A DNA stretch of 64,000 nucleotides from Hoeflea sp. (GTDB taxonomy: Bacteria > Pseudomonadota > Alphaproteobacteria > Rhizobiales > Rhizobiaceae), in contig NZ_NVXQ01000027.1 of assembly GCF_002733955.1 (NCBI RefSeq), forward strand, positions 26,736 through 90,735. Direction: 5' to 3'. Below the pieces are notes generated by a model. It did not search any database, was not told the origin of the DNA, and saw nothing but the letters and a program-made list of their open reading frames with translations. The translations under genes were made by a program, and so were the position numbers. Of this stretch, positions 26,600 through 35,237 are shown piece after piece; the stretch's first letter is position 1, and each line of letters begins with the position of its first letter.

Positions 26600-27582
26600 G
26601 CGAGCCTCCGGGGTCTCCTGCTTTGGCTGGCCGCAACACTATCGCCTTGCTGCCCGGATGGAAGTGGCAGATCGAGGATTTCGGCTTCCTTCGCCGCTTC
26701 GCCGAGAAATTCGACAACCGCACGTGTCACCGGTTCCGCGGACACGATGCGGCGGTGGCCGAAGCCATTGGCCTTGACCAGCCGGACATGCGATCCGGTG
26801 CGCGCAATTGCTTCGGCATTGGTATAGGCCACTTCCTTGTCATCCTCGGCATGGATCACCAGGGTGCGGATCTTGAGATCATGCATCATCCGGTCCACGC
26901 GGAATTCCGACAGCGGACGGCCCGCGAAGCGCAGCACCTGGCGTTCAAAGGCGTTTTGCGCTGCAGCGCCGAGCCCCATCAGCTTGCCGGCCCAGCGGAA
27001 CACATCGTTCATGTCCGAGGGCGCCGCAATGGTGACGATACGGTCCGGCCGCCGCTGCGGCACATGCAGGATCGAGCCCGCGGCCGCTGCCATCACCGAG
27101 GGACCGCCAAAGGAATGGCCGACAAAGGCATCAAATGCCCCGTGCTGGCGCCAGGCCGCATCGATCGCCTCCACCGCCTTGCCCAGATGCAACGCCCGCC
27201 CGCTCGAGGCGCCGTGCCCCGGCAGATCGAGACAGACCACGGTGTGCCCTGCAGCCACCAGTGCATCGGCAAGCGTGACCATGTGATCGCTGCGCGAGCG
27301 GTAGCCGTGCACCACCAGAATTTTCTGTCCGGTCGCTGCCGCAGACGCCGGCCGGAACACATGGGTCGCGATCACGCTGCCGGGAATCACCAGCTGGACG
27401 GTTTCACTTTCGGCCATTCGCGCCTTGGCGCGTTCGAGCGCCTTGCGCTCCTTCTCGCTCTGCGGCTTGGTCGAGCGGGTGCGGGTGAACAGCCAGAACG
27501 CCAGTTCACCGGCCTTTTGCGGCGATTGCGCAGCAACCAGACGAAGCGCTGCACGGGTGACCTTTACAACAAGAGATGCCAT
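26596..27582 (-). CDS. Alpha/beta hydrolase
   Basis: A 328-residue alpha/beta-hydrolase with a complete catalytic triad: nucleophile Ser in FVGHSFGGPS, Asp in VIHAEDDKEV and His in NGFGHRRI. The oxyanion-side HGYRSRSDH motif is also present. The first 60 residues are basic and amphipathic and may contact membrane. The ATG at 27582 is preferred over the TTG at 27606, which lies in the operator-like repeats. The gene is co-transcribed with the PPOX protein and divergent from marR, so its induction by a small aromatic or toxic compound is a reasonable guess. Confidence 0.88.
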   Translation of the reverse strand: MASLVVKVTRAALRLVAAQSPQKAGELAFWLFTRTRSTKPQSEKERKALERAKARMAESETVQLVIPGSVIATHVFRPASAAATGQKILVVHGYRSRSDHMVTLADALVAAGHTVVCLDLPGHGASSGRALHLGKAVEAIDAAWRQHGAFDAFVGHSFGGPSVMAAAAGSILHVPQRRPDRIVTIAAPSDMNDVFRWAGKLMGLGAAAQNAFERQVLRFAGRPLSEFRVDRMMHDLKIRTLVIHAEDDKEVAYTNAEAIARTGSHVRLVKANGFGHRRIVSAEPVTRAVVEFLGEAAKEAEILDLPLPSGQQGDSVAASQSRRPRRLA

Positions 27583-27600
27583 AGTGGGCTTTCCAGATTG

Positions 27601-27634
27601 GTTCAACTATGAACAGAATTGTACAACCATGAAC
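27601..27634. promoter_or_regulatory. Paired MarR operator candidate
   Basis: GTTCAACTATGAAC (27601-27614) and GTACAACCATGAAC (27621-27634) are near-identical 14-bp sites spaced exactly 20 bp apart, about two DNA turns. The first is an inverted repeat (GTTCA / TGAAC). The second overlaps the marR start codon. This fits autoregulation of marR plus control of the divergent hydrolase operon. Confidence 0.6.
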
Positions 27635-28129
27635 AAAAAGCAAGCCCTGCCCTGGGACAACCCGCGTTTTCACAACTGGATTGCCGTGGGGCGCGCCTGT
27701 CAGGTGATGGGCTTGGCGCTGGCGCGCGCGCTGGCGCCGCTCGACCTGAAGCCCCCGCACCTTGATATTCTGGTCAACCTTTACCGCACGCCGGGCATCT
27801 CGCAGCAGGATCTGGCCGACAAGCTTCTGGTCGGGCGCTCGAACCTCTCCATGCTTCTGCCGCAGCTGGAAAAACGCGGCCTTCTGGTCAGAAGCAATGA
27901 TCCCCAGGACCGCCGCATCCTGCGCCTCGAGTTGACGCCGGAGGGAACCAGACTCACCGAGGAAGCCATCGTCATTCAGTCTCAGATCATCGACCGCGCC
28001 ATGAAAACTGCGGACACTGACGAATGCAATCTGGTTGGCGAAGTCATGACCCGCATCATCCGCGAACTGACAACGAGTGATACCGAAAAACAGCAGGACG
28101 CCGGCAAGTCTCTTCAAAAAAACGCTTGA
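27629..28129 (+). CDS. MarR-family transcriptional regulator
   Basis: A 166-residue winged-helix repressor of the MarR type. The DNA-binding region reads ISQQDLADKLLVGRSNLSML, then the wing KRGLLVRSNDPQDRRILRLELT. The ATG at 27629 lies inside an operator-like repeat; the ORF track extends 68 residues through the divergent hydrolase gene and is rejected. It is divergent from the hydrolase-PPOX operon and likely represses both. The ligand is unknown. Confidence 0.92.
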   Translation: MNKKQALPWDNPRFHNWIAVGRACQVMGLALARALAPLDLKPPHLDILVNLYRTPGISQQDLADKLLVGRSNLSMLLPQLEKRGLLVRSNDPQDRRILRLELTPEGTRLTEEAIVIQSQIIDRAMKTADTDECNLVGEVMTRIIRELTTSDTEKQQDAGKSLQKNA

Positions 28130-28138
28130 ACCGCGCGG

Positions 28139-28507
28139 TCAGAAAATTCTCGACATGCCCTTGTCTGCGAGCTCTGCGATATATTCGGCCCAGCGCTCCT
28201 CTTTGGCTTCACCCAGTTCGGACAGGAATGCCCAGGTGAAGATGCCGGTGTCATGGCTGTCGTCAAACACCAGTCTGACTGCATAATTGCCGACCGGCAG
28301 AACCTTGGAAATGGTCACTTCCGACTTGCCGCCCACGGTCACCCTTTGCCCCGGCGCGTGTCCCTGCACTTCCGCCGACGGCGAACGAACCCGCAGCAAT
28401 TCGGCTTCGATCTCGTAGGACCGGCCGTCGTTGAACCGGACCGTCAGCATCCTGCGATCGGGAGATACCCGCAATTCCTTCGGCCATGCAGTTTCATGGT
28501 TGCTCAT
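28139..28507 (-). CDS. DUF971 domain protein
   Basis: A 122-residue DUF971 protein, the fold also found at the N-terminus of gamma-butyrobetaine dioxygenases. The start (WPKELRVSPDRRMLTVRFNDGRSYEIEAELLRV) and end (GIFTWAFLSELGEAKEERW) match the family. Members have been linked to iron-sulfur or molybdenum cofactor genes by proximity, and here moaA lies about 170 bp away on the opposite strand. No catalytic residues are evident. Function is unknown. Confidence 0.82.
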   Translation of the reverse strand: MSNHETAWPKELRVSPDRRMLTVRFNDGRSYEIEAELLRVRSPSAEVQGHAPGQRVTVGGKSEVTISKVLPVGNYAVRLVFDDSHDTGIFTWAFLSELGEAKEERWAEYIAELADKGMSRIF

Positions 28508-28672
28508 AGGTCCGGTCCTCGCATAAACGCTTCGTCACGCTGATCTAGAACCGATCCGGCAGCTTCACAAGCCAAACCGGACATACTTCATCCCGGTCGT
28601 CTTGACGCGGGCCCTTGACGCGGCACCCGGCGATGACGACATTGCAATTTAGAGAATGAAGGATCATCCGCC

Positions 28673-29686
28673 ATGGAAGCCACCGCTGCCCCGATCATGA
28701 TTGACCCGTTTGGACGGTCGGTGGACTATCTGCGTGTTTCGGTCACCGACCGATGCGATTTCCGCTGCACCTATTGCATGGCGGAAAACATGACATTTCT
28801 GCCCAAGAAGGACCTTCTGACGCTGGAGGAACTGGATCGGGTGTGCACGGTCTTTGTCGAAAAGGGCGTGCGCAAGATCCGCCTCACCGGCGGCGAGCCG
28901 CTGGTGCGCAAGAACATCATGCAGTTCGTCCGCCAGATCGGACGCCACATCGATGCCGGCCGCATGGATGAGCTGACGCTGACCACCAATGGATCGCAAC
29001 TCGCAAGGTTTTCGTCCGAACTCTACGATTGCGGCGTTCGCCGCATCAATGTCTCCATCGACACGCTTGACCCGGACAAGTTCCGCAAGATCACCCGCTG
29101 GGGCGAATTGAGCAAGGTGCTCGAAGGTATCCGTGCAGCCCAGGCCGCAGGCTTGAAGATCAAGCTCAACGCCGTGGCGCTCAAGGGTTTCAACGACACT
29201 GAAATTCCCGAGATGCTCAGATGGGCTCACGGCCAGGGCATGGACATGACGGTGATCGAAACCATGCCGATGGGGGAGATCGACGAGGACCGCACCGATC
29301 AGTACATGCCGCTGTCGCTGCTCAGAAGCAATCTCGCGCGCCAGTTCACGCTCGAAGACATCCCCTACCAGACCGGCGGCCCGGCCCGTTATGTCCGCGT
29401 GGCGGAGACCGGCGGCAAGCTCGGCTTCATCACCCCGATGACCCACAATTTCTGCGAAAGCTGCAACCGTGTCCGGCTGACCTGCACCGGCACGCTCTAC
29501 ATGTGCCTCGGTCAGAACGACGCGGCCGACTTGCGCGTGCCGCTCAGAGCGTCGGAAGGCAACGAGCTGTTGTCCGCGGCCATTGACGAAGCCATCACCC
29601 GCAAACCCAAGGGCCACGACTTCATTATCGACCGCACCACCAAGCAGCCCGCGGTCTCCCGCCACATGAGCGTGACCGGCGGCTGA
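28673..29686 (+). CDS. moaA: GTP 3',8-cyclase, molybdenum cofactor synthesis
   Basis: A 337-residue radical SAM enzyme converting GTP to 3',8-cyclo-GTP, the first step of molybdopterin synthesis, together with MoaC. The N-terminal cluster motif is CDFRCTYC. The C-terminal cluster uses [13 protein letters not shown]. The protein ends in the expected Gly-Gly (SRHMSVTGG), which is required for catalysis. Length is normal. No other moa gene is in the window; mobA or moaC must lie elsewhere. Confidence 0.96.
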   Translation: MEATAAPIMIDPFGRSVDYLRVSVTDRCDFRCTYCMAENMTFLPKKDLLTLEELDRVCTVFVEKGVRKIRLTGGEPLVRKNIMQFVRQIGRHIDAGRMDELTLTTNGSQLARFSSELYDCGVRRINVSIDTLDPDKFRKITRWGELSKVLEGIRAAQAAGLKIKLNAVALKGFNDTEIPEMLRWAHGQGMDMTVIETMPMGEIDEDRTDQYMPLSLLRSNLARQFTLEDIPYQTGGPARYVRVAETGGKLGFITPMTHNFCESCNRVRLTCTGTLYMCLGQNDAADLRVPLRASEGNELLSAAIDEAITRKPKGHDFIIDRTTKQPAVSRHMSVTGG

Positions 29687-29844
29687 TCTTCCTGCAATGA
29701 CCGGGCCTCTCGGCCCGGGCGCGGCCCGCGACTGATCAATTTCCGTGATGGACCGGCAGTCTCGCGTGACTGTGTCCCCCCTTGCAACGATGTTAGGGTG
29801 AAGCTCAAGCCAGCGATTCCACGCTGCCAATTTCCGGATGTATC

Positions 29845-30753
29845 ATGGCATTTTCCAGCAACATGCGCGGCGCGTTGTTCATGTCCCTGTCAATGGCGGG
29901 CTTCACCTTCAACGATTCGATCGTCAAGCTGCTGACCGGTGACATCTCCGTTGCCCAGGTGATGTTTCTGCGTGGAGTGGTCGCCACCCTTCTGATCTTT
30001 CTCCTGGCCAGACACCGCAAGGCCTTGCGCCCGCTGTCGGTCCTGCGTGATCGCTGGATCGCTCTGAGGGTTGTGGGAGAAACCGGAGGCACACTGACAT
30101 TTCTGGTTGGTCTTTCCCACATCCCGCTCGCCAATGCATCGGCCATTCTTCAGGCTCTGCCATTGGCGGTGACCATGGGAGCGGCGATCTTTCTGGCCGA
30201 GCCGGTGGGCTGGCGCCGCTGGGGCGCCATTCTGGCCGGTTTTGCCGGTGTCCTGATCATCGTTCGACCGGGCCTTGAGGGCTTTTCGCCCTTCTCGCTG
30301 ATGATTGTCGGCACCGTCATCTTCGCCGCAACGCGCGACATCGCCACCCGCAAGGTCAACGCGGCCATTCCGTCCCTGTATCTTTCGACAGTCACCGCAG
30401 CGGCCGTCGCCATAGCCGGGCTGTTGCTGATTCCGCCGATGGGCGGCTGGAAACCGGTCTCCGCATCCGATCTGGCCTTGATCAGCCTGGCGGCCTGCCT
30501 GCTGCTGGTTGGCTACCAGTTCATCATCATGTCGATGCGCGAGGGCGAAATCTCCTTCATCGCCCCCTTCCGCTACACAGGCTTTCTCTGGGCCCTGTTG
30601 CTGGGGATGGCGGTGTTTGGAGAATACCCAGACATCTACATGGTTACCGGCGGACTTGTCGTGATCGGCTCGGGCCTCTACACGCTTTACCGCGAACGGA
30701 TCAAGAGCACAGCCAAGCCGGCAACCCGTGCCCCGGCGCGTCACTCACCATGA
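29845..30753 (+). CDS. EamA/DMT-superfamily transporter
   Basis: A 302-residue inner-membrane protein with ten membrane segments in two EamA repeats. The repeats are marked by SMAGFTFNDSIVKLLTG with LPLANASAILQALP-like text (HIPLANASAILQALP), and by IMSMREGEISFIAPFRYTGFLWALLLG. Such proteins export amino acids, nucleosides or other metabolites. The ATG at 29845 starts the first helix. No partner gene suggests the substrate. Confidence 0.88.
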   Translation: MAFSSNMRGALFMSLSMAGFTFNDSIVKLLTGDISVAQVMFLRGVVATLLIFLLARHRKALRPLSVLRDRWIALRVVGETGGTLTFLVGLSHIPLANASAILQALPLAVTMGAAIFLAEPVGWRRWGAILAGFAGVLIIVRPGLEGFSPFSLMIVGTVIFAATRDIATRKVNAAIPSLYLSTVTAAAVAIAGLLLIPPMGGWKPVSASDLALISLAACLLLVGYQFIIMSMREGEISFIAPFRYTGFLWALLLGMAVFGEYPDIYMVTGGLVVIGSGLYTLYRERIKSTAKPATRAPARHSP

Positions 30754-30981
30754 GCAAAGCACAGGCTTGTTCGAATCAGTTTTCCGGGTCGCGCCACCGC
30801 CGGGGGCGGAGTTGCCTGCCGGTAGACGAGAATCCTCGCCGGCTTCAACACAGGCGGGCGGCTCTGGCTTCATCCGGGCCGATGCTTCGCCCTCCAGCCC
30901 AAGGAGCAACTTGATATGCAAGCAGCTTCCCCACTTCACGTCACAGAACGGGCATCGGTCGACTTCGCTTTTGTCGGTCAT
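30745..30981 (-). CDS. Small hypothetical protein with a CxxC/CxH motif
   Basis: A 78-residue ORF beginning MTDKSEVDRCPFCDVKWGSC followed by LHIKLLLGLEGE. The Cys-x2-Cys ... Cys-x2-His pattern in the first 25 residues looks like a small zinc site. A GGTAGGTGA precedes the ATG. The tail is low-complexity and overlaps the DMT stop by nine bases. I do not recognise the family. The motif and ribosome site favour a real gene, but the ORF could be chance in a 440-bp gap. Confidence 0.45.
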   Translation of the reverse strand: MTDKSEVDRCPFCDVKWGSCLHIKLLLGLEGEASARMKPEPPACVEAGEDSRLPAGNSAPGGGATRKTDSNKPVLCSW

Positions 30982-31196
30982 ACGGCGTCACCTACCCCAA
31001 ACAATAGACCCGACCGAGAGTCGGTGAATTCTACCGCACTCAAGTTCTCAATCCAGAATCGCAAAGTAATTCCTATTGCATTGCCATGCAACTCCGGTGT
31101 CCGAATGCCCCATGACAGCAATGAGCAATCAACCGGATCCGCGGTTCAGTCGGATTTCGATTGCATCTCCACTCCTGAAGCCACAAAACACACCCG

Positions 31197-32423
31197 ATGA
31201 ACAAGACAGTCTTTCTCAATCGCACAACCCCGCCGCACATTGCCACGCTCGTGGTGATCGCAGGGCTGAGCGCGTTGAACATGAACCTCATTCTTCCCTC
31301 GCTTCCGGGCATCTCCACCTATTACCAGGCCGACTATGCCCTGGTTCAGCTGGCCGTATCGGGATACCTGGCCGTGACCGGTCTGCTGCAGCTGATCATC
31401 GGCCCGTTGTCGGACCGCTATGGCCGGCGCCCGGTGATGATCGTGAGCCTCTGCATCTTTCTCGTGGCCACGGCTCTTACGCCGTTTGCGCCCAGCATCG
31501 AGGCATTTCTGGCCATCCGCATGCTGCAGGCCGCAGTGGTCTCCGGCATGGTGCTGTCGCGGGCCGTGGTACGCGACATTGTCGGCCCCGAGCAGGCAGC
31601 CTCGATGATCGGCTATGTCACCATGGGCATGACACTGGCGCCGATGATAGGGCCGGCCCTGGGCGGCGTCATGGAGGAACTGTTCGGCTGGCAGTCGGTG
31701 TTTGCGCTGCTGTTTGTTTTCGGCCTGGGAGCTTTCGTTCTGTTGCTCACCGATCTGGGAGAAACCAACCATAACCGCTCGTCCAGCATGCTGGCGCAAT
31801 TCGGCGCCTATCCGGAACTGCTTCGTTCACGCCGGTTCTGGGGCTATTCGCTGACAGCCACCTTTGCATCGGGATCGTTCTTTTCGTTCCTGGGCGGCGG
31901 CCCGTTCGTGGCCACCAGGATCCTCGACATGGAGCCGTCCGAACTGGGGTTCTATTTCGTGTTCATCGCGCTTGGATACATGACCGGGAATTTCATATCC
32001 GGCCGCTTTGCCAGCCGCATCGGCATCAACCGCATGATGGTGACGGGCTGCATCATTGCCACGTTCGGCATGACCGTGACACTGGTGCTGTTTCTCGCCG
32101 GACAGTGGCACCCGTTGTCGTTTTTCGGCCCGATCTTCTTCCTCGGGCTTGGAAACGGGGTCACGCTGCCCAGCGCCAATGCCGGTATTGTCAGTGTCCG
32201 CCCGCATCTGGCCGGGTCGGCCTCGGGCCTCGGCGGCGCAATGATGATCGGCGGCGGCGCGGCCCTGTCCGCCCTGGCCGGTGCAATCATGTCGCCCGAA
32301 ACAGGCCCCTACCCGCTGATCACCGTCATGCTGATCTCCTGTATCCTTTCCATTTTCGCAACGCTTTACGTCATCCGGGTCGAGAGCAGCCTCGCCGCCG
32401 ATGCAAGGATTGACGGGGCCTGA
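31197..32423 (+). CDS. MFS drug-resistance transporter, Bcr/CflA type
   Basis: A 408-residue, twelve-segment major facilitator of the drug/proton antiporter family. Family motifs are visible: GPLSDRYGRRPVM between helices 2 and 3, the RMLQA region, the RAVVRDIVG stretch typical of Bcr/CflA proteins, and GPALGGVM (motif C) in helix 5. It probably exports a drug or sulfonamide-like compound, but the natural substrate is unknown. A GC-rich hairpin follows the stop. Confidence 0.9.
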   Translation: MNKTVFLNRTTPPHIATLVVIAGLSALNMNLILPSLPGISTYYQADYALVQLAVSGYLAVTGLLQLIIGPLSDRYGRRPVMIVSLCIFLVATALTPFAPSIEAFLAIRMLQAAVVSGMVLSRAVVRDIVGPEQAASMIGYVTMGMTLAPMIGPALGGVMEELFGWQSVFALLFVFGLGAFVLLLTDLGETNHNRSSSMLAQFGAYPELLRSRRFWGYSLTATFASGSFFSFLGGGPFVATRILDMEPSELGFYFVFIALGYMTGNFISGRFASRIGINRMMVTGCIIATFGMTVTLVLFLAGQWHPLSFFGPIFFLGLGNGVTLPSANAGIVSVRPHLAGSASGLGGAMMIGGGAALSALAGAIMSPETGPYPLITVMLISCILSIFATLYVIRVESSLAADARIDGA

Positions 32424-32437
32424 CCCCGACACGGTGC

Positions 32438-32464
32438 ACCGCCGGCATCGTCACGGCCGGCGGT
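32438..32464 (+). terminator. GC-rich hairpin downstream of the MFS gene
   Basis: ACCGCCGG pairs with CCGGCGGT around a 9-10 nt loop, 15 bp after the MFS stop. No T run follows, so termination is uncertain. Confidence 0.35.
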
Positions 32465-32637
32465 ACCGTCGCCCTTGCTGAATATCTTACCTGAACTGGC
32501 TTTGGGTAAGCTTGCATTTCCTGTTGCAATCGCCCGCAAAACAGTGGGAATATCCGTCCCAGCGCGGTGAACACCACCTGCGATCATGGGAATGCGGCGG
32601 TCAACAAGCCGCAATCCTGCCAACAGAGAGGACACCT

Positions 32638-33435
32638 ATGTTTATTTCCAAACGCATCACGCTGGCAGTCTCCGCTGCAGCCCTCATCCTGTCGATGGGC
32701 GCAGCGGCCCAGGCAGCCAGCCATGGCGGCATCAAGAAGGTCGTCATCGGCACCGAAGGCGCCTACCCTCCCTTCAACAATCTCGAATCCGATGGCAGCC
32801 TCGTCGGCTTCGACATCGACATCGCCAAGGCGCTGTGTGAAGAGATGAAGGTCGAGTGCGAATTTGTCACCCAGGATTGGGACGGCATCATTCCGGCTCT
32901 TCTCGCTGGCAAGTTCGACGCCATCATCGCCTCGATGTCGATCACCGAGGAACGCAAGGAGAAGGTCGACTTCACCAACAAGTACTACAACACGCCGCCG
33001 GCCATCGCCGTGCCGAAGGACAGCCCGATCACCGAGGCGACCGACGCCGGTCTCGCCGGCAAGGTGATTGGTGCGCAGTCTTCGACCACCCACTCCAACT
33101 ACGCCGAAGAGAAGCTGCCGTCGGCCGAGCTCAAGCTCTACCCGACTCCGGACGAGTACAAGCTCGACATCGATTCCGGCCGTGTCGACGCGGTGATCGA
33201 CGATGTCATCGTGCTCTCCGAATGGCTCAAGTCCGATGCCGGCACCTGCTGCAAGCTGCTTGGCACGCTGACGCCTGATCCGGTGATCAACGGCGAAGGC
33301 GCCGGCATTGCCATCCGCAAGGGCGAAACCGAGCTGCGTGACATGTTTAACACGGCCATCGCCGCAATCCGTGCAAGCGGCACCTACAAGGAAATCAACG
33401 ACAAGTATTTTGACGTTGATGTCTATGGCGACTAA
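32638..33435 (+). CDS. Polar amino acid-binding periplasmic protein
   Basis: A 265-residue type 2 periplasmic binding protein of the lysine/arginine/ornithine-octopine type. A signal peptide (ITLAVSAAALILSMGAAAQA) precedes the family signature GAYPPFNNLESDGSLVGFDIDIAKALCEEM. FDAIIASMSITEERKEKVDFT marks the domain crossover. The ATG at 32638 follows GAGAGGACA. Two permease genes follow, but no ATPase gene is present in the cluster. A cationic amino acid or opine is the likely ligand. Confidence 0.92.
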   Translation: MFISKRITLAVSAAALILSMGAAAQAASHGGIKKVVIGTEGAYPPFNNLESDGSLVGFDIDIAKALCEEMKVECEFVTQDWDGIIPALLAGKFDAIIASMSITEERKEKVDFTNKYYNTPPAIAVPKDSPITEATDAGLAGKVIGAQSSTTHSNYAEEKLPSAELKLYPTPDEYKLDIDSGRVDAVIDDVIVLSEWLKSDAGTCCKLLGTLTPDPVINGEGAGIAIRKGETELRDMFNTAIAAIRASGTYKEINDKYFDVDVYGD

Positions 33436-33466
33436 GCCGGATAGTCACCGGTAACCACCGCAAACG

Positions 33467-33495
33467 GGCGGCGGGCGAGGCTTTCGTCCGCCGCC
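33467..33495 (+). terminator. Intercistronic hairpin in the amino acid transporter operon
   Basis: GGCGGCGG pairs with CCGCCGCC, extended inward by GCGA / TCGT with one wobble. It is placed between binding protein and first permease, as in the other two importer operons of this window. No T run. Confidence 0.4.
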
Positions 33496-33538
33496 GCACA
33501 CCAAGACCGCACCAATGCGGCAAGGCTCAGGGGACAGC

Positions 33539-34339
33539 ATGGAACCGACGGCAACGCTGGGAGGCCAGCTATATGCGTTCGTATCGCTGTTCGATCCGTT
33601 CTGTGGTCCTGTCGGGGTGCTCAACCTGTTGCCGGAAGGCTCGCTGCTGTCCTGCGGCGACACCGGCTGGGGTGACGAGGTCGCGCGCGGCTTCTTCGTC
33701 ACAATCACCCTGGCGCTCTGCACGCTTCCCATCGGCCTGATCATCGGCCTGTTTCTCGCACTCGCCAAGCAGACCGACATCCGCTCGCTTCGCGCTGCGG
33801 CCGACATCTACACCACCATCTTTCGCGGCCTGCCGGAACTTCTGACCATCTTCATGATCTATTTCGGCCTGCAGATCGCGGTCCGTGAAGTGGCGATCGC
33901 GCTCGGCTTCGAGCGCGGCTTCGACATCAATTCCTTCATTGCCGGCACCATTGCGCTGTCGCTGGTGTTCTCCGCCTACGCCTCGGAAGTGCTCTCCTCC
34001 GCCTTCAAGGCGATCCCCAAGGGCCAGTACGAGGCGGGCCATGCGCTCGGCCTGCGCCCGGGCAAGACAATGCGGCTGATCATCCTGCCGCAGCTTGTCC
34101 GCATCGCCCTGCCCGGCCTGGGCAACCTCTGGATGATCCTGATCAAGGATACCGCGCTGATCTCGGTGATCGGGCTTGGCGACACGCTGCGCCAGACCGG
34201 CATTGCCGCCAAGGTCACCAAGGAAGCCTTCTTCTTCTACGGCACCGCCTGCCTGCTGTTTCTCGCCTTGGCGATGGCCTCCTCGGTCGTGTTTTCGAAG
34301 ATCGAGACCCGGGTACGACGTTCGGGGGTGAGCCGATGA
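33539..34339 (+). CDS. Polar amino acid ABC transporter permease 1
   Basis: A 266-residue inner-membrane permease of the HisQ/OccQ type with about five membrane segments. The N-terminal family region is ARGFFVTITLALCTLPIGLIIG. The EAA loop that contacts the ATPase is YEAGHALGLRPGKTMRLIILPQ. The ATG at 33539 follows AGGGGACAG; the ORF track adds eight residues. Its stop overlaps the next permease start (ATGA). Confidence 0.92.
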   Translation: MEPTATLGGQLYAFVSLFDPFCGPVGVLNLLPEGSLLSCGDTGWGDEVARGFFVTITLALCTLPIGLIIGLFLALAKQTDIRSLRAAADIYTTIFRGLPELLTIFMIYFGLQIAVREVAIALGFERGFDINSFIAGTIALSLVFSAYASEVLSSAFKAIPKGQYEAGHALGLRPGKTMRLIILPQLVRIALPGLGNLWMILIKDTALISVIGLGDTLRQTGIAAKVTKEAFFFYGTACLLFLALAMASSVVFSKIETRVRRSGVSR

Positions 34340-35166
34340 GCATCGCCCACGACCTGATTCCGCCGCAACCGCCACCGCCGGTCAAAGCCTTCCGCTGGAG
34401 CGGCCTGCGCATTCTCGGCGCCATCCTGCTTGGCCTGTGGATCGTGGCGGGCATTGCCCTGGTGCTCTGGCTGGTGGACGCCTGGGACATCGACAAGGTC
34501 ACCACCTACGGGCCGAAATTCCTCTCCGGGCTGGGCGTCACGCTGACCCTGGTGGCCATATCGGTGTCGCTCGGCGCGCTGCTGTCGGTCCCCATCGCCT
34601 TCGGGCGGATGTCGTCCAACCGCTTTCTCTCTTCGATCGCCTACGGCTATGTCTACTTCTTCCGCGGCACGCCGCTGATCGCGCAACTGTTCCTGATCTA
34701 TTACGGCTTCGGCAGCTTCCGCCACGAACTTGAGGCCGTCGGCCTCTGGGTATTCTTCCGCGATGCCTGGAACTGTGCCCTGTTCGCGTTCACATTGAAC
34801 ACCGCCGCCTACCAGGCGGAGATCCTGCGCGGCGCCATCGAGAGCGTCACCCGCGGCCAGCACGAGGGCGCCGCAGCCCTCGGACTGACCCGGTTCCAGA
34901 CCTTCCACCGCATCATCCTGCCCCAGGCGATGATCGTGGCGCTCAGACCTTACGGCAACGAGATCATCCTGATGATCAAGGGCTCGGCGATTGTCGCCAT
35001 TGTCACCGTGTTCGACCTGATGGGCGAAACCCGGCGCGCCTATTCCCGCACCTTCGATTTCCAGACCTATATCTGGGCCGCGGTGTTCTATCTCGTCATC
35101 GTCGAGGCCTTGCGCAACATCTGGGAAAAGCTCGAACAGCGCCTCACCCGCCACCTCAAGAGGTAG
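34336..35166 (+). CDS. Polar amino acid ABC transporter permease 2
   Basis: A 276-residue permease of the HisM/OccM type, the partner of the preceding one. Signatures include FLSGLGVTLTLVAISVSLGALL, VYFFRGTPLIAQLFLIYYG and the EAA loop HEGAAALGLTRFQTFHRIILPQ. It ends the transporter cluster; the next gene is an unrelated methyltransferase 72 bp away. The required ATPase must be encoded elsewhere or shared. The complete transporter at 60.5-62.7 kb contains one of the same class. Confidence 0.92.
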   Translation: MSIAHDLIPPQPPPPVKAFRWSGLRILGAILLGLWIVAGIALVLWLVDAWDIDKVTTYGPKFLSGLGVTLTLVAISVSLGALLSVPIAFGRMSSNRFLSSIAYGYVYFFRGTPLIAQLFLIYYGFGSFRHELEAVGLWVFFRDAWNCALFAFTLNTAAYQAEILRGAIESVTRGQHEGAAALGLTRFQTFHRIILPQAMIVALRPYGNEIILMIKGSAIVAIVTVFDLMGETRRAYSRTFDFQTYIWAAVFYLVIVEALRNIWEKLEQRLTRHLKR

Positions 35167-35237
35167 CGCACCAATCGCTGCTTGCCGCGCCCGCGCCTTT
35201 GTATAAAAGGAGCGCGAAACCGAAATTGGAGCCTTCC

